From Gemmatales bacterium (GTDB lineage Bacteria; Planctomycetota; Planctomycetia; Gemmatales; Gemmataceae), in NCBI GenBank assembly GCA_026004675.1, contig BPJP01000002.1:372001-436000 (forward strand): DNA of 64,000 nucleotides. Direction: 5' to 3'. The notes beneath the pieces are model-generated. The model had not been told where the DNA came from. It did not search any database and was given only the letters and a program-made list of their open reading frames with translations. The position numbers and the translations under genes were made by a program. Positions 33,022-41,551 of this stretch are shown one piece after another. How positions within the stretch are numbered: the stretch's first letter is position 1; each line of letters starts with the position of its first letter.

Positions 33022-35610
33022 ATGAAGTTTTCTCTCTACTTCACATTGAGTCAACGCTACCTCCAGCAACGCTGGTCACGAGCGTTGCTGGTCGTGGTGA
33101 GTATTGCCCTGGGAGTGGCGACTTTGGTTGCGACCCGGGCCTTGAATGCGAGCATGACGACGGCGGCGGAAGTCTCTGCCCGGCCCATGGCGGGGCTTGC
33201 CGACCTGTATGTCGATAATGGCACGGTAGGTCTGCCGCTTCATTTGGCCGATGACATTCGCCGCGTCCCTGGCGTCGAGGCAGTTTTGCCGTTGCTCATC
33301 AAGCAGCGGGTGGTGTTGCCCCAGCTCGACAATCGTCGTGTCATGCTTGTCGCTGCCGACTTGCAGATCGACAACTTGCAACGAAATGCCTGGAAACTTC
33401 GCTACTACGTCACCGACCCCTTCCGTCTGATCCAACTGGGACGCAAGTCGGTTTTTCTCGGGCGGGAACTGGCGGAGGGCTTGTCCGCCGTCATCGGCGA
33501 CGCGGCAACGTTTGAAGCGCGTATCGACGGCAAAGTCCTGAAGCTGCCCAGGTGGGTCGGCACCTTCGAAGCGGAAGGGGCGGCAGCATCGCTGGGCGGC
33601 GACGTGATTTTCATGCTGGCGCCCCATGCTGCCGAGCTTGTCGGCCGACCCGGTTTCGTCACCCGCATGGACGTGACCGTCAAAAAAGGCCATGACCGGG
33701 AAACCGTCAAGGCTGACATCGCCAGGGTTCTCGCCGGTCGCGCCCAAGTGAGAACGCCTGAATCATCGGATGCCGTGTTTCAGGAAGCAATGGCGAGTTT
33801 GCAAGTAGGCTTTTCTGTTTGTGGCGCTGGCGCTTTGGTCGTTGGACTCTTTCTCGTTTACAACGTTCTATCCGTCAGTGTCGCGGAGCGACGCCACGAG
33901 ATCGGCGTCATGCGTTCCCTCGGCGCGACTCGCGGCCAAATCTGGACGCTGTTCGTCGGCGAAGCAGCCTTTCTGGGAATGCTTGGAGCCGCTCTGGGAA
34001 TTCCGCTCGGCATCGCTCTGGCACATGCCGGGCTGGGACCGATGCAACAAGTCTTCAGCGACCTGTTTCACGAACTGAAAGCGGAAAAGGTCACGATGAC
34101 CCTGGCGAGCCTGGTTTTTGCGGTCGTCGCCGGGGTCGCCACGGCCATGTTGGCGGCCTCCGTCCCGGCCATCTATGTTTGTCGGGAAGAACCGGCCAAT
34201 GCCGTTCGCCGACGACCGCCGCCATCTGGCTGGAGTCATTATCGTGTTTCCATCGCCTTGTGCCTGGTCTTCGTCACCGCCGCCTTGGGCTGCTTGCTGC
34301 TCCACGAACATGTGCCAACTGCCTACCGCCGAACCACCACGCAAGCCTGCCTGATCCTGGCTCTTTTGGGAATCTTGTTGCTCACTCCCGCATTCGCATC
34401 GCTACTCGCCAAACTGCTGGCACCCCTCACTATGAATCTGCTCGGGGTCGAAGGCCGACTCGCCGCCGACAACCTCGTTCGCTCGCCGACACGCACCGGA
34501 CTCGTGATGATGGCACTTGCCGCCGGTGTGGCCCTGATCACCCAGACCGCAGGCGTCATCCGCAGCAACAAAAACGAGGTCCTCTCCTGGGTCGATGACT
34601 CGATTGTCTCAGACCTTTTCGTCACTTCGGGAAGTCCCGTCACCGGCAGTGCCCAGAGTTTGACCTTGCAGGAATCCGTCGCCATGGAACTCGCTGCCGC
34701 CGACGACCGCATCGCCAGCATCGTTCCACGCCGCGTTTGTAAGGTACAATTCAACGACAAACAAGTTTTTCTCATCGCCCTCGACACAGAGCAGTATGTC
34801 CGGGCTGCCCGGAAACGCGCTTCGACGAATCAATTGCGCCTCTACCAATCGCTGGCGACGGACGGACCACCAAAAGCCATCGTCTCCGACAACTTCGCGG
34901 CACTCTACAAGATCAAACCAGGCGATACCTTCAAACTCCAGGGGCCCGAAGGACCGATCGCTTTTCAGGCGATCGGCACCCTGCGCGATTATTCCTGGAA
35001 CCTGGGAACCGTGATCATCGATCGACAAACCTACTCCAGCCTGTTTCTCGACAACGCCGTCGACGTCTTCGACGTTTTCGTCAAACAGGGAACTTCGCCC
35101 CAGGAGGTGCAGAAACAACTCCTCCTGCAACTCGGCATCAAGCACGAACTGGTCGTGCTGACGCGAGACGAACTGCGAGCCCGCGTGCGCGGCATTATCG
35201 AACGCCTGTACCATGTCGCCTATGCCCAGGAAATCGTGGTGGCCATCGTGGCGGCACTCGGCGTCGTCACCTCGTTGTTGATTTCAGTCATGCAGCGCCG
35301 CAGCGAGATCGGCGTCCTCCGCGCCGTCGGTGCGACACGCGGCCAGGTGCTTCGCAGCATCCTCATCGAAGCAGCATTGATGGGCTTGATCGGGGCGGTG
35401 ATCGGCCTTTTCATCGGCGTTCCCATCGAGTGGTACATTCTGCATATCATTTTATTCGAAGAAACCGGCTTCCGCTTCGCCGTCATCATCCCGTGGAAAG
35501 AGGCGTTCTTGATCGCCCTGGCGGCACTGGCTGTCGCTACGTTCGCCGGCCTGGGACCAGCCTTGCAAACCCTTCGTCTGCGGATTCCCGAAGCGATTGC
35601 CTACGAGTAA
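33022..35610 (+). CDS. ABC transporter permease with two FtsX domains
   Basis: An 862-residue membrane protein; start ATG 33022 (MKFSLYFTLSQRYLQQRW) with AGGG eight bases before. It has an N-terminal membrane helix (ALLVVVSIALGVATLVATRAL), a periplasmic MacB-like domain, then a first FtsX block (VVGLFLVYNVLSVSVAERRHEIGVMRSLGATRGQ region near 275-400). Two further helices follow, then a second periplasmic domain and a second FtsX block ending in LRAVGATRGQVLRSILIEA near 770. This architecture is shared by large permeases that handle lipoproteins, antimicrobial peptides or outer-membrane lipids. The substrate is unknown. It pairs with the ATPase just upstream. Confidence 0.88.
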   Translation: MKFSLYFTLSQRYLQQRWSRALLVVVSIALGVATLVATRALNASMTTAAEVSARPMAGLADLYVDNGTVGLPLHLADDIRRVPGVEAVLPLLIKQRVVLPQLDNRRVMLVAADLQIDNLQRNAWKLRYYVTDPFRLIQLGRKSVFLGRELAEGLSAVIGDAATFEARIDGKVLKLPRWVGTFEAEGAAASLGGDVIFMLAPHAAELVGRPGFVTRMDVTVKKGHDRETVKADIARVLAGRAQVRTPESSDAVFQEAMASLQVGFSVCGAGALVVGLFLVYNVLSVSVAERRHEIGVMRSLGATRGQIWTLFVGEAAFLGMLGAALGIPLGIALAHAGLGPMQQVFSDLFHELKAEKVTMTLASLVFAVVAGVATAMLAASVPAIYVCREEPANAVRRRPPPSGWSHYRVSIALCLVFVTAALGCLLLHEHVPTAYRRTTTQACLILALLGILLLTPAFASLLAKLLAPLTMNLLGVEGRLAADNLVRSPTRTGLVMMALAAGVALITQTAGVIRSNKNEVLSWVDDSIVSDLFVTSGSPVTGSAQSLTLQESVAMELAAADDRIASIVPRRVCKVQFNDKQVFLIALDTEQYVRAARKRASTNQLRLYQSLATDGPPKAIVSDNFAALYKIKPGDTFKLQGPEGPIAFQAIGTLRDYSWNLGTVIIDRQTYSSLFLDNAVDVFDVFVKQGTSPQEVQKQLLLQLGIKHELVVLTRDELRARVRGIIERLYHVAYAQEIVVAIVAALGVVTSLLISVMQRRSEIGVLRAVGATRGQVLRSILIEAALMGLIGAVIGLFIGVPIEWYILHIILFEETGFRFAVIIPWKEAFLIALAALAVATFAGLGPALQTLRLRIPEAIAYE

Positions 35611-35624
35611 CGCCGTTTCTCCCT

Positions 35625-35789
35625 GTCGCAGCATCAGCGCGACTGGCGAGCGTCGCAGCGTCAGCGCGACTGGCGAGCGTCGCAGCATCAGCGCGACTGG
35701 CGAGCGTCGCAGCATCAGCGCGACTGGCGAGCGTCGCAGCATCAGCGCGACTGGCGAGCGTCGTGGCGTCAGCGCGACGTGTAGCGAGC
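35625..35789. repeat. 27-bp tandem repeat, five full copies plus one decayed
   Basis: Five consecutive 27-base units begin at 35625, 35652, 35679, 35706 and 35733; a changed sixth unit covers 35760-35789. Copies differ at a single position in places (AGCATCA against AGCGTCA). Each unit holds the inverted arms GTCGC and GCGAC, so the array can fold into a ladder of hairpins. It fills the space between the convergent permease and LysM genes (stop codons at 35610 and 35802). It may act as a bidirectional terminator or be a slippage-prone intergenic repeat. Confidence 0.9.
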
Positions 35790-35801
35790 TGTGGTGCTCG
35801 C

Positions 35802-37928
35802 TTATGGGCGGTTGGTCGGAGGCACGCGGGCATCGGCGGGCAAACGCAAAATCGTCCCGCCCGGAATCGGGTACTTGGGATTGAACCGCAGGTTCAGTTT
35901 GTAGATTTCGGTCCAGCGGTCGCGGTTTCCCAAAGTTTTACCCGCGATTTCTCGAATCATTTCGCCATTGGGCGCCACCCGGTATTGCTGGTATTCGGAA
36001 GGGGTGGACCAGCCGACAGGTGAACCGTTTGGTCCCTGAATGGGCGGTGGGGCGACGGCTTTCAAAGGTTTCAAACCGGGGATAAGAGACGCATAACGCT
36101 GTTCGAGGATGCGCAAGTCGGGGATGAAGACTATTTGCCCAGGGCGCAACTTCGGCGGATTTTCGCGCAAGTCGATTGAAGAACGGGGATGATTGCGGTT
36201 ATACATCAACAGAGCATTTTCATACCGATCGCTGCGGTAGTAGCTCAAGGCGATAGATTTGAACGTGTCATTCGGTTTGCAGCGGTAGATCAGTTCGTCG
36301 TAGGCGTCAACTCGCGGCGATCGTTGTCGCGTCGGTTGTCCTCTGAAAGGAACTCCCAAAGGCGACCGCGGACCTTGAGCAACGAGAGTGCCGGTGCCAG
36401 CACTTGTCGGTTTGGGTGGTTGCAATGTTACCGCCGGGTTGCTGGGGCCTGGTGGTGGCAGCGGCGCAACCGGCACAACGGGTTGGACATTTGCTGAGAA
36501 TTCGGGCTTCGAGTTCTTCGGGGAATCGACCGATTCCCGTGCAGGTGGCGGATTGTCGTCTTTTCGCAACGCATCTGCAGACGAAACAGGGCTATCTGGC
36601 ATTCCTGCATCAGGCCGGCTGTTCTGCCTGTTATTCACGAGCGGCGGGGGCGAGAAATCCGGGACGGTGCGGTACGGATCCTTGTCCGCCGGGAATGGCG
36701 GAGGTTCCAAAGGCAGCAATCGCGTCTTTGGAAATTCCGTATCCTGTTGGCGCGTTCGCTCGGGTCGGGGCGCGACCAAAGTTGCGGGCGCTGGCGGCGT
36801 CACGCTGGCGGCAGGTTCGCTCGTTGCCGATGGTGCAGCGGCTGCGGGCATGGGGGCTGGCTGTGGCGGCGCTGGCGGCATAGGCTCCGCTGGAGCTGGC
36901 GGCGCCACGCCGAACGTCGGTTCGGCTCGTACAGGTTCTGTCAGGCTCGATTTGTCCTTCGCAGTTGCGTCTGGTACTGGCGTTGGAGTCGGCGGCGGCG
37001 GCACGATGGACCCGGATTCCGCTTTGGGTGCTTCCCCCTTCGAAGTCGCCGCAGGCACGTTGGCATCAGCTTGCGGCGCCGGCGCTGGTGGCGGGCCTGG
37101 CTCGACTGGCGCTGGCGAAGTCGGTTCAGCGACCGGCGCGGGAGGTGGTCCGGGCGGTTGTGCTGCCGGTCCCGGGATATCGGGCTCCCCGACTGGGGCC
37201 GCTTCAGATGAAGAAGGAGCCCGGGTCGGCGCGCTGGAGAGGCTGCCAGGTTCGGTTGCGATAGTCTCAGGCGTTGCGGCTGGCGGTGCCGGTGGCGTCA
37301 AGGTTTCGGGCTGCGGTCCCCCTGGTGCTGATGGCGAAAGCGTTTCGGGCGTCGCTACGGTCGGGGCTGGTTGTTCAACGTCGGCAAACGGGCGTCCTTG
37401 TGGAGCCGGCGGCTCCGGCACAGGCGTAGGGTCTGGCTCGTTCGACGGTGCTGATGATGGAGGAGTTGGCGACGGTTCTTCGATCGGTGGCAAGAATTCA
37501 TCGCGCGGTGCTTTGGGCCGGATCGCTGGGGCTGGGGTTGGCGCGGGTGGAGCGCTCTCGTCCGTCGTCGGACTGGCCTCCGAACGCATGGGAACAGGCG
37601 GTGGTGGCAGTTCTGGTTGTTGGGAGTCGGCCAGCGGAGCGACGAACTCACGTCCGCCGATGAACCCTGCTGGTTTGAGGTCCGGAGCTGCCGCCAGCGC
37701 TGTCAAGGTTGACGAATCGGCTTCCTTAGCCTGTTCTTGTACTTCTTTCGTAGTAGCCGTGCCGTTTTTCCTTTCAGGTTCGCTTGATTTTTCCGAGGCA
37801 TCAGCGAGCGTGACCTCGGCTGCCAGCCGATCGGCCTCGCCGTCCCGCAACTTTTTAGCGAGCACCACTCCCACAAGAAGCAGGAAAGAAGCCGACACGA
37901 TCAATCCCGCCTTGGTTTCCCGCGACAT
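35802..37928 (-). CDS. Membrane-anchored LysM protein with long Pro/Ala-rich linker
   Basis: A 708-residue protein; I take the second of two adjacent ATGs (37926-37928) because GGAGG then has normal spacing. Residues ~5-25 form an N-terminal membrane anchor (AGLIVSASFLLLVGVVLA). Residues ~95-535 are an extended, low-complexity linker of Pro, Ala, Glu, Ser and Thr. Two LysM-like domains close the protein: ~543-605 (YRCKPNDTFKSIALSYY, LRPGQIVFIPDL) and ~648-697 (YRVAPNGEMIREIAGKTLG, IPGGTILRLP). The linker could reach through the periplasm to the cell wall. It lies directly downstream of rsmH, where ftsL or a penicillin-binding protein usually stands. Confidence 0.8.
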   Translation of the reverse strand: MSRETKAGLIVSASFLLLVGVVLAKKLRDGEADRLAAEVTLADASEKSSEPERKNGTATTKEVQEQAKEADSSTLTALAAAPDLKPAGFIGGREFVAPLADSQQPELPPPPVPMRSEASPTTDESAPPAPTPAPAIRPKAPRDEFLPPIEEPSPTPPSSAPSNEPDPTPVPEPPAPQGRPFADVEQPAPTVATPETLSPSAPGGPQPETLTPPAPPAATPETIATEPGSLSSAPTRAPSSSEAAPVGEPDIPGPAAQPPGPPPAPVAEPTSPAPVEPGPPPAPAPQADANVPAATSKGEAPKAESGSIVPPPPTPTPVPDATAKDKSSLTEPVRAEPTFGVAPPAPAEPMPPAPPQPAPMPAAAAPSATSEPAASVTPPAPATLVAPRPERTRQQDTEFPKTRLLPLEPPPFPADKDPYRTVPDFSPPPLVNNRQNSRPDAGMPDSPVSSADALRKDDNPPPARESVDSPKNSKPEFSANVQPVVPVAPLPPPGPSNPAVTLQPPKPTSAGTGTLVAQGPRSPLGVPFRGQPTRQRSPRVDAYDELIYRCKPNDTFKSIALSYYRSDRYENALLMYNRNHPRSSIDLRENPPKLRPGQIVFIPDLRILEQRYASLIPGLKPLKAVAPPPIQGPNGSPVGWSTPSEYQQYRVAPNGEMIREIAGKTLGNRDRWTEIYKLNLRFNPKYPIPGGTILRLPADARVPPTNRP

Positions 37929-38113
37929 CATGACCTCCGTACAGATGCGACAGGCGAGCCGATAGAAGCCCGCTCATCTAAGACTGGAACGGCGGCAGTG
38001 CGGCCGTGACGTCTCGTCGAACGTTTCCACGAGTCGCCAGGATTCCAGTCAATGCACCACAGCAATGACAGGCAAATGCCATATATAAAATATACCCGCC
38101 ATTCGTTATACCA

Positions 38114-39055
38114 TTATACTCTTTCTGCAGCCCGCAATTTGGCACTTCGGCTGCGAGGGTTCTGCCGGACCTCGTCTTCCGCTGGCGTTACTGGCTTCTT
38201 CGTCAACACTCGCCAGTTCTCCCGCTCGCGAAAGGCATGTTTCACGAGGCGGTCTTCCAGGGAATGAAAACTGATAATGACGGCACGTCCTCCACTTTTG
38301 ACGCAATCGGGCAGAACATTCAAAAAGCGTTCCAGGTTTCCCAACTCGTCGTTGACAGCGATCCGTAGCGCTTGAAAGACACGCGTCGCCGGATCGATTG
38401 GATTCTTTTTCGAGCGCGGCACGCATCGGCGAACGAGTTCGGCCAGTTGCTCAGTCGTGGTCAACGGCGCCTGGCGGCGCTGTTCGACGATTCGTCGAGC
38501 GATGCGCCGGCTGAAGCGCTCTTCGCCAAAACGCCAGAACAAATCGGCCAGTTCGCGCTCGTTCAACCGGGCCAATAGCTGTTGCGCCGATTCGCCGATC
38601 GAGCGGTCCATGCGCATGTCCAACGGACCAGACTCGGAAAAACTGAAGCCGCGCTCTGCTTCTCCTAGCTGGTCCGAACAAATACCCAAGTCCGCCAGGA
38701 CGCCAGCCACCTTTTCGATCCCCTGATCATCAAGCACAAGGCGAATGCGGTCGAACGTCGCCTGCACGAAGACGACTCGTTCGCCGAACTCGGCAAGGTT
38801 GGCCCTGGCCAATGCGAGCATTTCCGGGTCGCGATCCAGGGCGATGAGTCGCCCGCCGCTGCCAAGCCGCTCTGCCAGCTTTCTGGCATGGCCTCCTATG
38901 CCGACGGTGGCATCGACGTATGTCTGGTCTGGCTGGACCGACAAATAGGCCAGCACCTCGGCCGGCATGACCGGCACGTGGCGTCCGCTCGAACCGTTTG
39001 GTTCCGTCATCATGAGGTGGTCGAACGAGGTGCTCTTCTCTGTCCTCGTTTCCAC
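38114..39055 (-). CDS. rsmH: 16S rRNA m4C1402 methyltransferase RsmH
   Basis: A 313-residue protein read from GTG 39053-39055; ATGs at 39008-39013 (MMTEPNG) are possible starts and would remove 14-15 residues. Landmarks: HVPVMPAEVLAYL, AdoMet-binding VDATVGIGGHARKL, LIALDRDPEML, ADLGICSDQLG and SFHSLEDRLVKHAF. It methylates N4 of C1402 in 16S rRNA. It is the usual second gene of the division and cell-wall cluster. The gap to mraZ is unusually long (477 bases), and the normal followers (ftsL, ftsI, murE) are absent. Confidence 0.95.
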   Translation of the reverse strand: METRTEKSTSFDHLMMTEPNGSSGRHVPVMPAEVLAYLSVQPDQTYVDATVGIGGHARKLAERLGSGGRLIALDRDPEMLALARANLAEFGERVVFVQATFDRIRLVLDDQGIEKVAGVLADLGICSDQLGEAERGFSFSESGPLDMRMDRSIGESAQQLLARLNERELADLFWRFGEERFSRRIARRIVEQRRQAPLTTTEQLAELVRRCVPRSKKNPIDPATRVFQALRIAVNDELGNLERFLNVLPDCVKSGGRAVIISFHSLEDRLVKHAFRERENWRVLTKKPVTPAEDEVRQNPRSRSAKLRAAERV

Positions 39056-39532
39056 TACCGTGAAGCCAGCTTAATGTAAAGTCGACTTCTCGGCTATGCC
39101 AGCCCGAAAGTCGCTTTCCTGGCGGTTCGTTCAAGAGATGGGCTGATCTTTCCGATAGAAGTGTAGCCTTTTTTGCTGCGGCGTGTTGGCGATGCCGCTC
39201 GTTTATCGAAAAAAGGATGAAGGACGAAGCACTAGGGCAAACAGCATCCTTCCCCTTTTCCCAGCCCTCACGTTTTATCGAAACCGCGGGGTTTGGCTAA
39301 TCGTGCCAGCCCCCGCGGAGGATAGTCGAAGGGGCTGTCGCCCAGGTCCAAAACAGCTTGGGATGGCCATTCCGGACAGAAATCGGCCAGGCGTCTGCTC
39401 CCGCCAGCCGATCCCCGACAAACCCCTCGTCGGTGTCAGCGATTCCTTGCAAAAAGGCCTCTCCGGCGCCGTTGCGCTGGGTGAGAACGACACCGGAGGG
39501 GCACGTATTTCCTTTCGACGGCTGAGGCGGAC
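39056..39532. other. Long spacer between mraZ and rsmH
   Basis: No convincing gene, tRNA or repeat is visible in these 477 bases. In most bacteria mraZ and rsmH are nearly adjacent. It may hold a second promoter for rsmH. Confidence 0.4.
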
Positions 39533-39967
39533 CTACGTCTGAAACGCCTTCTCGGCCACGGCATCGAATCGGGATGCCTGCTCTTGCTGGTATTGCTGCC
39601 AGCGATTGGCGTCCCATAGCTCCAAATGATCCTGAACTCCCAACAGCACGACCTCTCGCCCTAAACCGGCAAAACGGACCAGTCTCTCGGGAATCAGAAT
39701 CCGACCACTCCGATCCACATCGACTTCCTCGGTCTGGCCGAAAAACATCCGGCGAAAGGCCCGCACTTCCGGATCGGCTGCCGAAGACTGTCGAAGCTTT
39801 TCATCCAAACGTTGCATCTCGGTTGGCGGAAACAGCCACAAGCACTGGTCCGGACCCGGCGTGATATACAGCGATTCGGGTTTGTTCAACAAATCCCGAA
39901 TCCGCTTCGGAAACACCAGACGATTCTTCTCGTCCAGCGTTCGCGGATGCGTGCCGGTTAACAGCAT
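39533..39967 (-). CDS. mraZ: Transcriptional regulator MraZ
   Basis: A 144-residue protein with two SpoVT/AbrB-like halves. The first half has LTGTHPRTLDEKNRLVFPKR and LYITPGPDQCLWLFPP. The second has FFGQTEEVDVDRSGRILIPERL and VVLLGVQDHLELWD. The D-E-K/x-N-R-L and D-x-x-G-R-I motifs are the DNA-binding signatures of the family. MraZ binds direct repeats upstream of its own operon; a matching three-box site lies 71 bases before this start (40038-40062). Together with rsmH it is all that is seen here of a dcw cluster. Confidence 0.95.
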   Translation of the reverse strand: MLLTGTHPRTLDEKNRLVFPKRIRDLLNKPESLYITPGPDQCLWLFPPTEMQRLDEKLRQSSAADPEVRAFRRMFFGQTEEVDVDRSGRILIPERLVRFAGLGREVVLLGVQDHLELWDANRWQQYQQEQASRFDAVAEKAFQT

Positions 39968-40037
39968 TTGCCCTTACCCAATTCCGGTTCGAGCCTTCCG
40001 AAGCTGCCCCCGACAAACCGAGTAAATTGGGAACGAT

Positions 40038-40062
40038 TCCCACCATGTCCCACTTTGACCCA
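40038..40062 (-). promoter_or_regulatory. MraZ operator: three TGGG boxes with 10-base period
   Basis: Reading the minus strand, TGGGT, then five bases, TGGGA, then five bases, TGGGA. This is the arrangement described for MraZ binding sites upstream of mraZ (TGGGN repeats spaced by five bases). The boxes are at complement 40058-40062, 40048-40052 and 40038-40042. The site is 71 bases upstream of the mraZ start, in the expected place for autoregulation. Confidence 0.8.
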
Positions 40063-40242
40063 TTCACTACCACAAACTATAGCCAACCCGATTGGGGAAT
40101 CAAGGGAAACTCCACCGAAATAGCCCGTTTTTTCCGAAATTTGGCAAAACTGGAACGCAGCGCGCATCACCGTTCCAACGATACGAAGCGCGCAGCACGG
40201 ACCATCACTTTCGGCATCGATCAGCGCGGGCGACGATTGCCA

Positions 40243-40773
40243 TCAGTTCCGTTGCCGAAAGCGGTACAGCTGTGCGATGGCTTCAGGCGTCGCTCGATAG
40301 ATTCGAGGTTCTGACTTGATGCTGCTGAATCCAGGTGACGGTGGAATAGGTGGAACGACAAACGTCTGGTTCTGGCGGACAAGCGGCACGATGTAGTCGC
40401 CTGGACCGGACCAGCCTTGGCTCTTGCCAATGAGGGGCAAGTTGGCGACCTCGACCTCGCTGCCGGTCGAGGGAGCCTTGGAAGCCTCATGCGACCATAG
40501 CACCTGCTTCACTTCGATTCTAGGTTTGGGTCGGCCGTCGGCTTCCTCGATGTGAGCCAAGAGATCGAACTCGGCGGCCATCAGCTGAGGCCGCGACAAA
40601 ACGATCGGGTTGGATGCCGTCGCTGCCAGAAATGCCAGGTAGCCGATCCAAGCGATGAAAGCCAACGCCGCGACAGCAAGCCGAACTTTTGAGCCGGGGG
40701 CCGATCCCGTTCGTAAAGGCGGATTCTCTTCATTCGGGGAAGATTCAGGCATCGGCTCGGTCGCTGGCTTCAT
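40243..40773 (-). CDS. Membrane-anchored hypothetical protein
   Basis: A 176-residue protein with a short cytoplasmic N-terminus, a single membrane helix at ~31-51 (LAVAALAFIAWIGYLAFLA) and a C-terminal outside domain of ~120 residues. The outside part contains LMAAEFDLLAHIEEADGRPK and VKQVLW, an OB-like beta-rich pattern, then VPPIPPSPGF. Small planctomycete proteins of this shape are common; I know of no function. It is on the same strand as, and 41 bases downstream of, the Minf_1886 gene. Confidence 0.6.
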   Translation of the reverse strand: MKPATEPMPESSPNEENPPLRTGSAPGSKVRLAVAALAFIAWIGYLAFLAATASNPIVLSRPQLMAAEFDLLAHIEEADGRPKPRIEVKQVLWSHEASKAPSTGSEVEVANLPLIGKSQGWSGPGDYIVPLVRQNQTFVVPPIPPSPGFSSIKSEPRIYRATPEAIAQLYRFRQRN

Positions 40774-40814
40774 CCTGGATTCCAGTTACGGCAAAGCGGA
40801 ACATTTCACTCCGC

Positions 40815-41219
40815 TCACAAGTCGGATTCGTCGATCTTGATCTCGTACCCCTCGGTGAGAGCCTTGTCGAGGTCGAAGACGTTGTGAAAATCGCTCCGGC
40901 CATCTTCCTCCGTCTTCCGCATCAAGTCGGCTTCAACGAGGTTGAAAACGATTTCGCCGAAATCGTCGGTTTTCTCGATGCCCCACATGCGAAAAACGGT
41001 TCGGGCCATCAAGCCGAATTCACGCAAAGCCAGGTCGCGAATGCCTTCCAGCAATTCCCGCCCCGTGACGTGCTTGGGTTCATCATCGTCGTCGCTGGGC
41101 AGGCGATTGAGCATCCTTTGCGTATGTCTCAAAGCATCAAAGACGAAGTCGTATGCTTCCAGGCTGTAACGCGGATCGCGTTCGACAATTTCGGCCAACT
41201 CTGCGTAAGGCATCTTCAT
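40815..41219 (-). CDS. Minf_1886-family protein
   Basis: A 134-residue protein from ATG 41217-41219 (MKMPYAELAEI); a longer frame upstream looks unrelated. The family pattern is plain: VERDPRYSLEAYDFVFDAL, HVTGRELLEGIRDLALREFG, LMARTVFRMWGI, FGEIVFNLVEADLMRKTEED and FDLDKAL near the end. It occurs widely in Planctomycetes, Verrucomicrobia and related groups. Its function is unknown. It is likely cotranscribed with the membrane protein downstream. Confidence 0.8.
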   Translation of the reverse strand: MKMPYAELAEIVERDPRYSLEAYDFVFDALRHTQRMLNRLPSDDDDEPKHVTGRELLEGIRDLALREFGLMARTVFRMWGIEKTDDFGEIVFNLVEADLMRKTEEDGRSDFHNVFDLDKALTEGYEIKIDESDL

Positions 41220-41551
41220 GGCTGCGGCGGAAGTCGAGTCAAGCAGGCGTCGATTCGACAACGACGAAAGATAGTAGCACGACAATGCAGCGCGAACAAG
41301 ATCAACGACCCGAACTTGTTGTTCGTTTTTGCGCCGAATCGTTCGTGGCGAATACAACGTATTCGGCGTCGCGTCGAGCGTCAAGCGGCGCGGAACGAGA
41401 GCAAGATGATGCCCACCGTGACATGCTGGATCGGTTCGTCAGTTTCCAGTGTTCCGTTTTCGGTCGAATGATTTGCATTTCCCCATCGGCCAAGGTATCT
41501 TGGAGGCAGCGGAGGTTCAAGCAAACGGAATCCAACGTGGAGGTCACTGCG
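41220..41551. other. Divergent intergenic region
   Basis: About 330 bases between the Minf_1886 gene and the EF-hand gene. Nothing stands out apart from the ribosome-binding site (GGAGG) of the EF-hand gene at its right edge. Confidence 0.4.

Noticed and set aside
35625..35789. CRISPR array
   Set aside because: The units are directly adjacent without unique spacers, and there is no cas gene in the window.
36388..37965. A 525-residue Gly/Ala-rich gene on the plus strand
   Set aside because: It is the antisense shadow of the Pro/Ala-rich linker of the LysM gene; it has no domain and no ribosome-binding site, while the minus frame has an anchor and two LysM domains.
39056..39532. Hidden ftsL-like gene between mraZ and rsmH
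   Set aside because: No minus-strand frame shows a membrane helix with a coiled coil or a usable start; the short frames are Arg/Pro-rich shadows.
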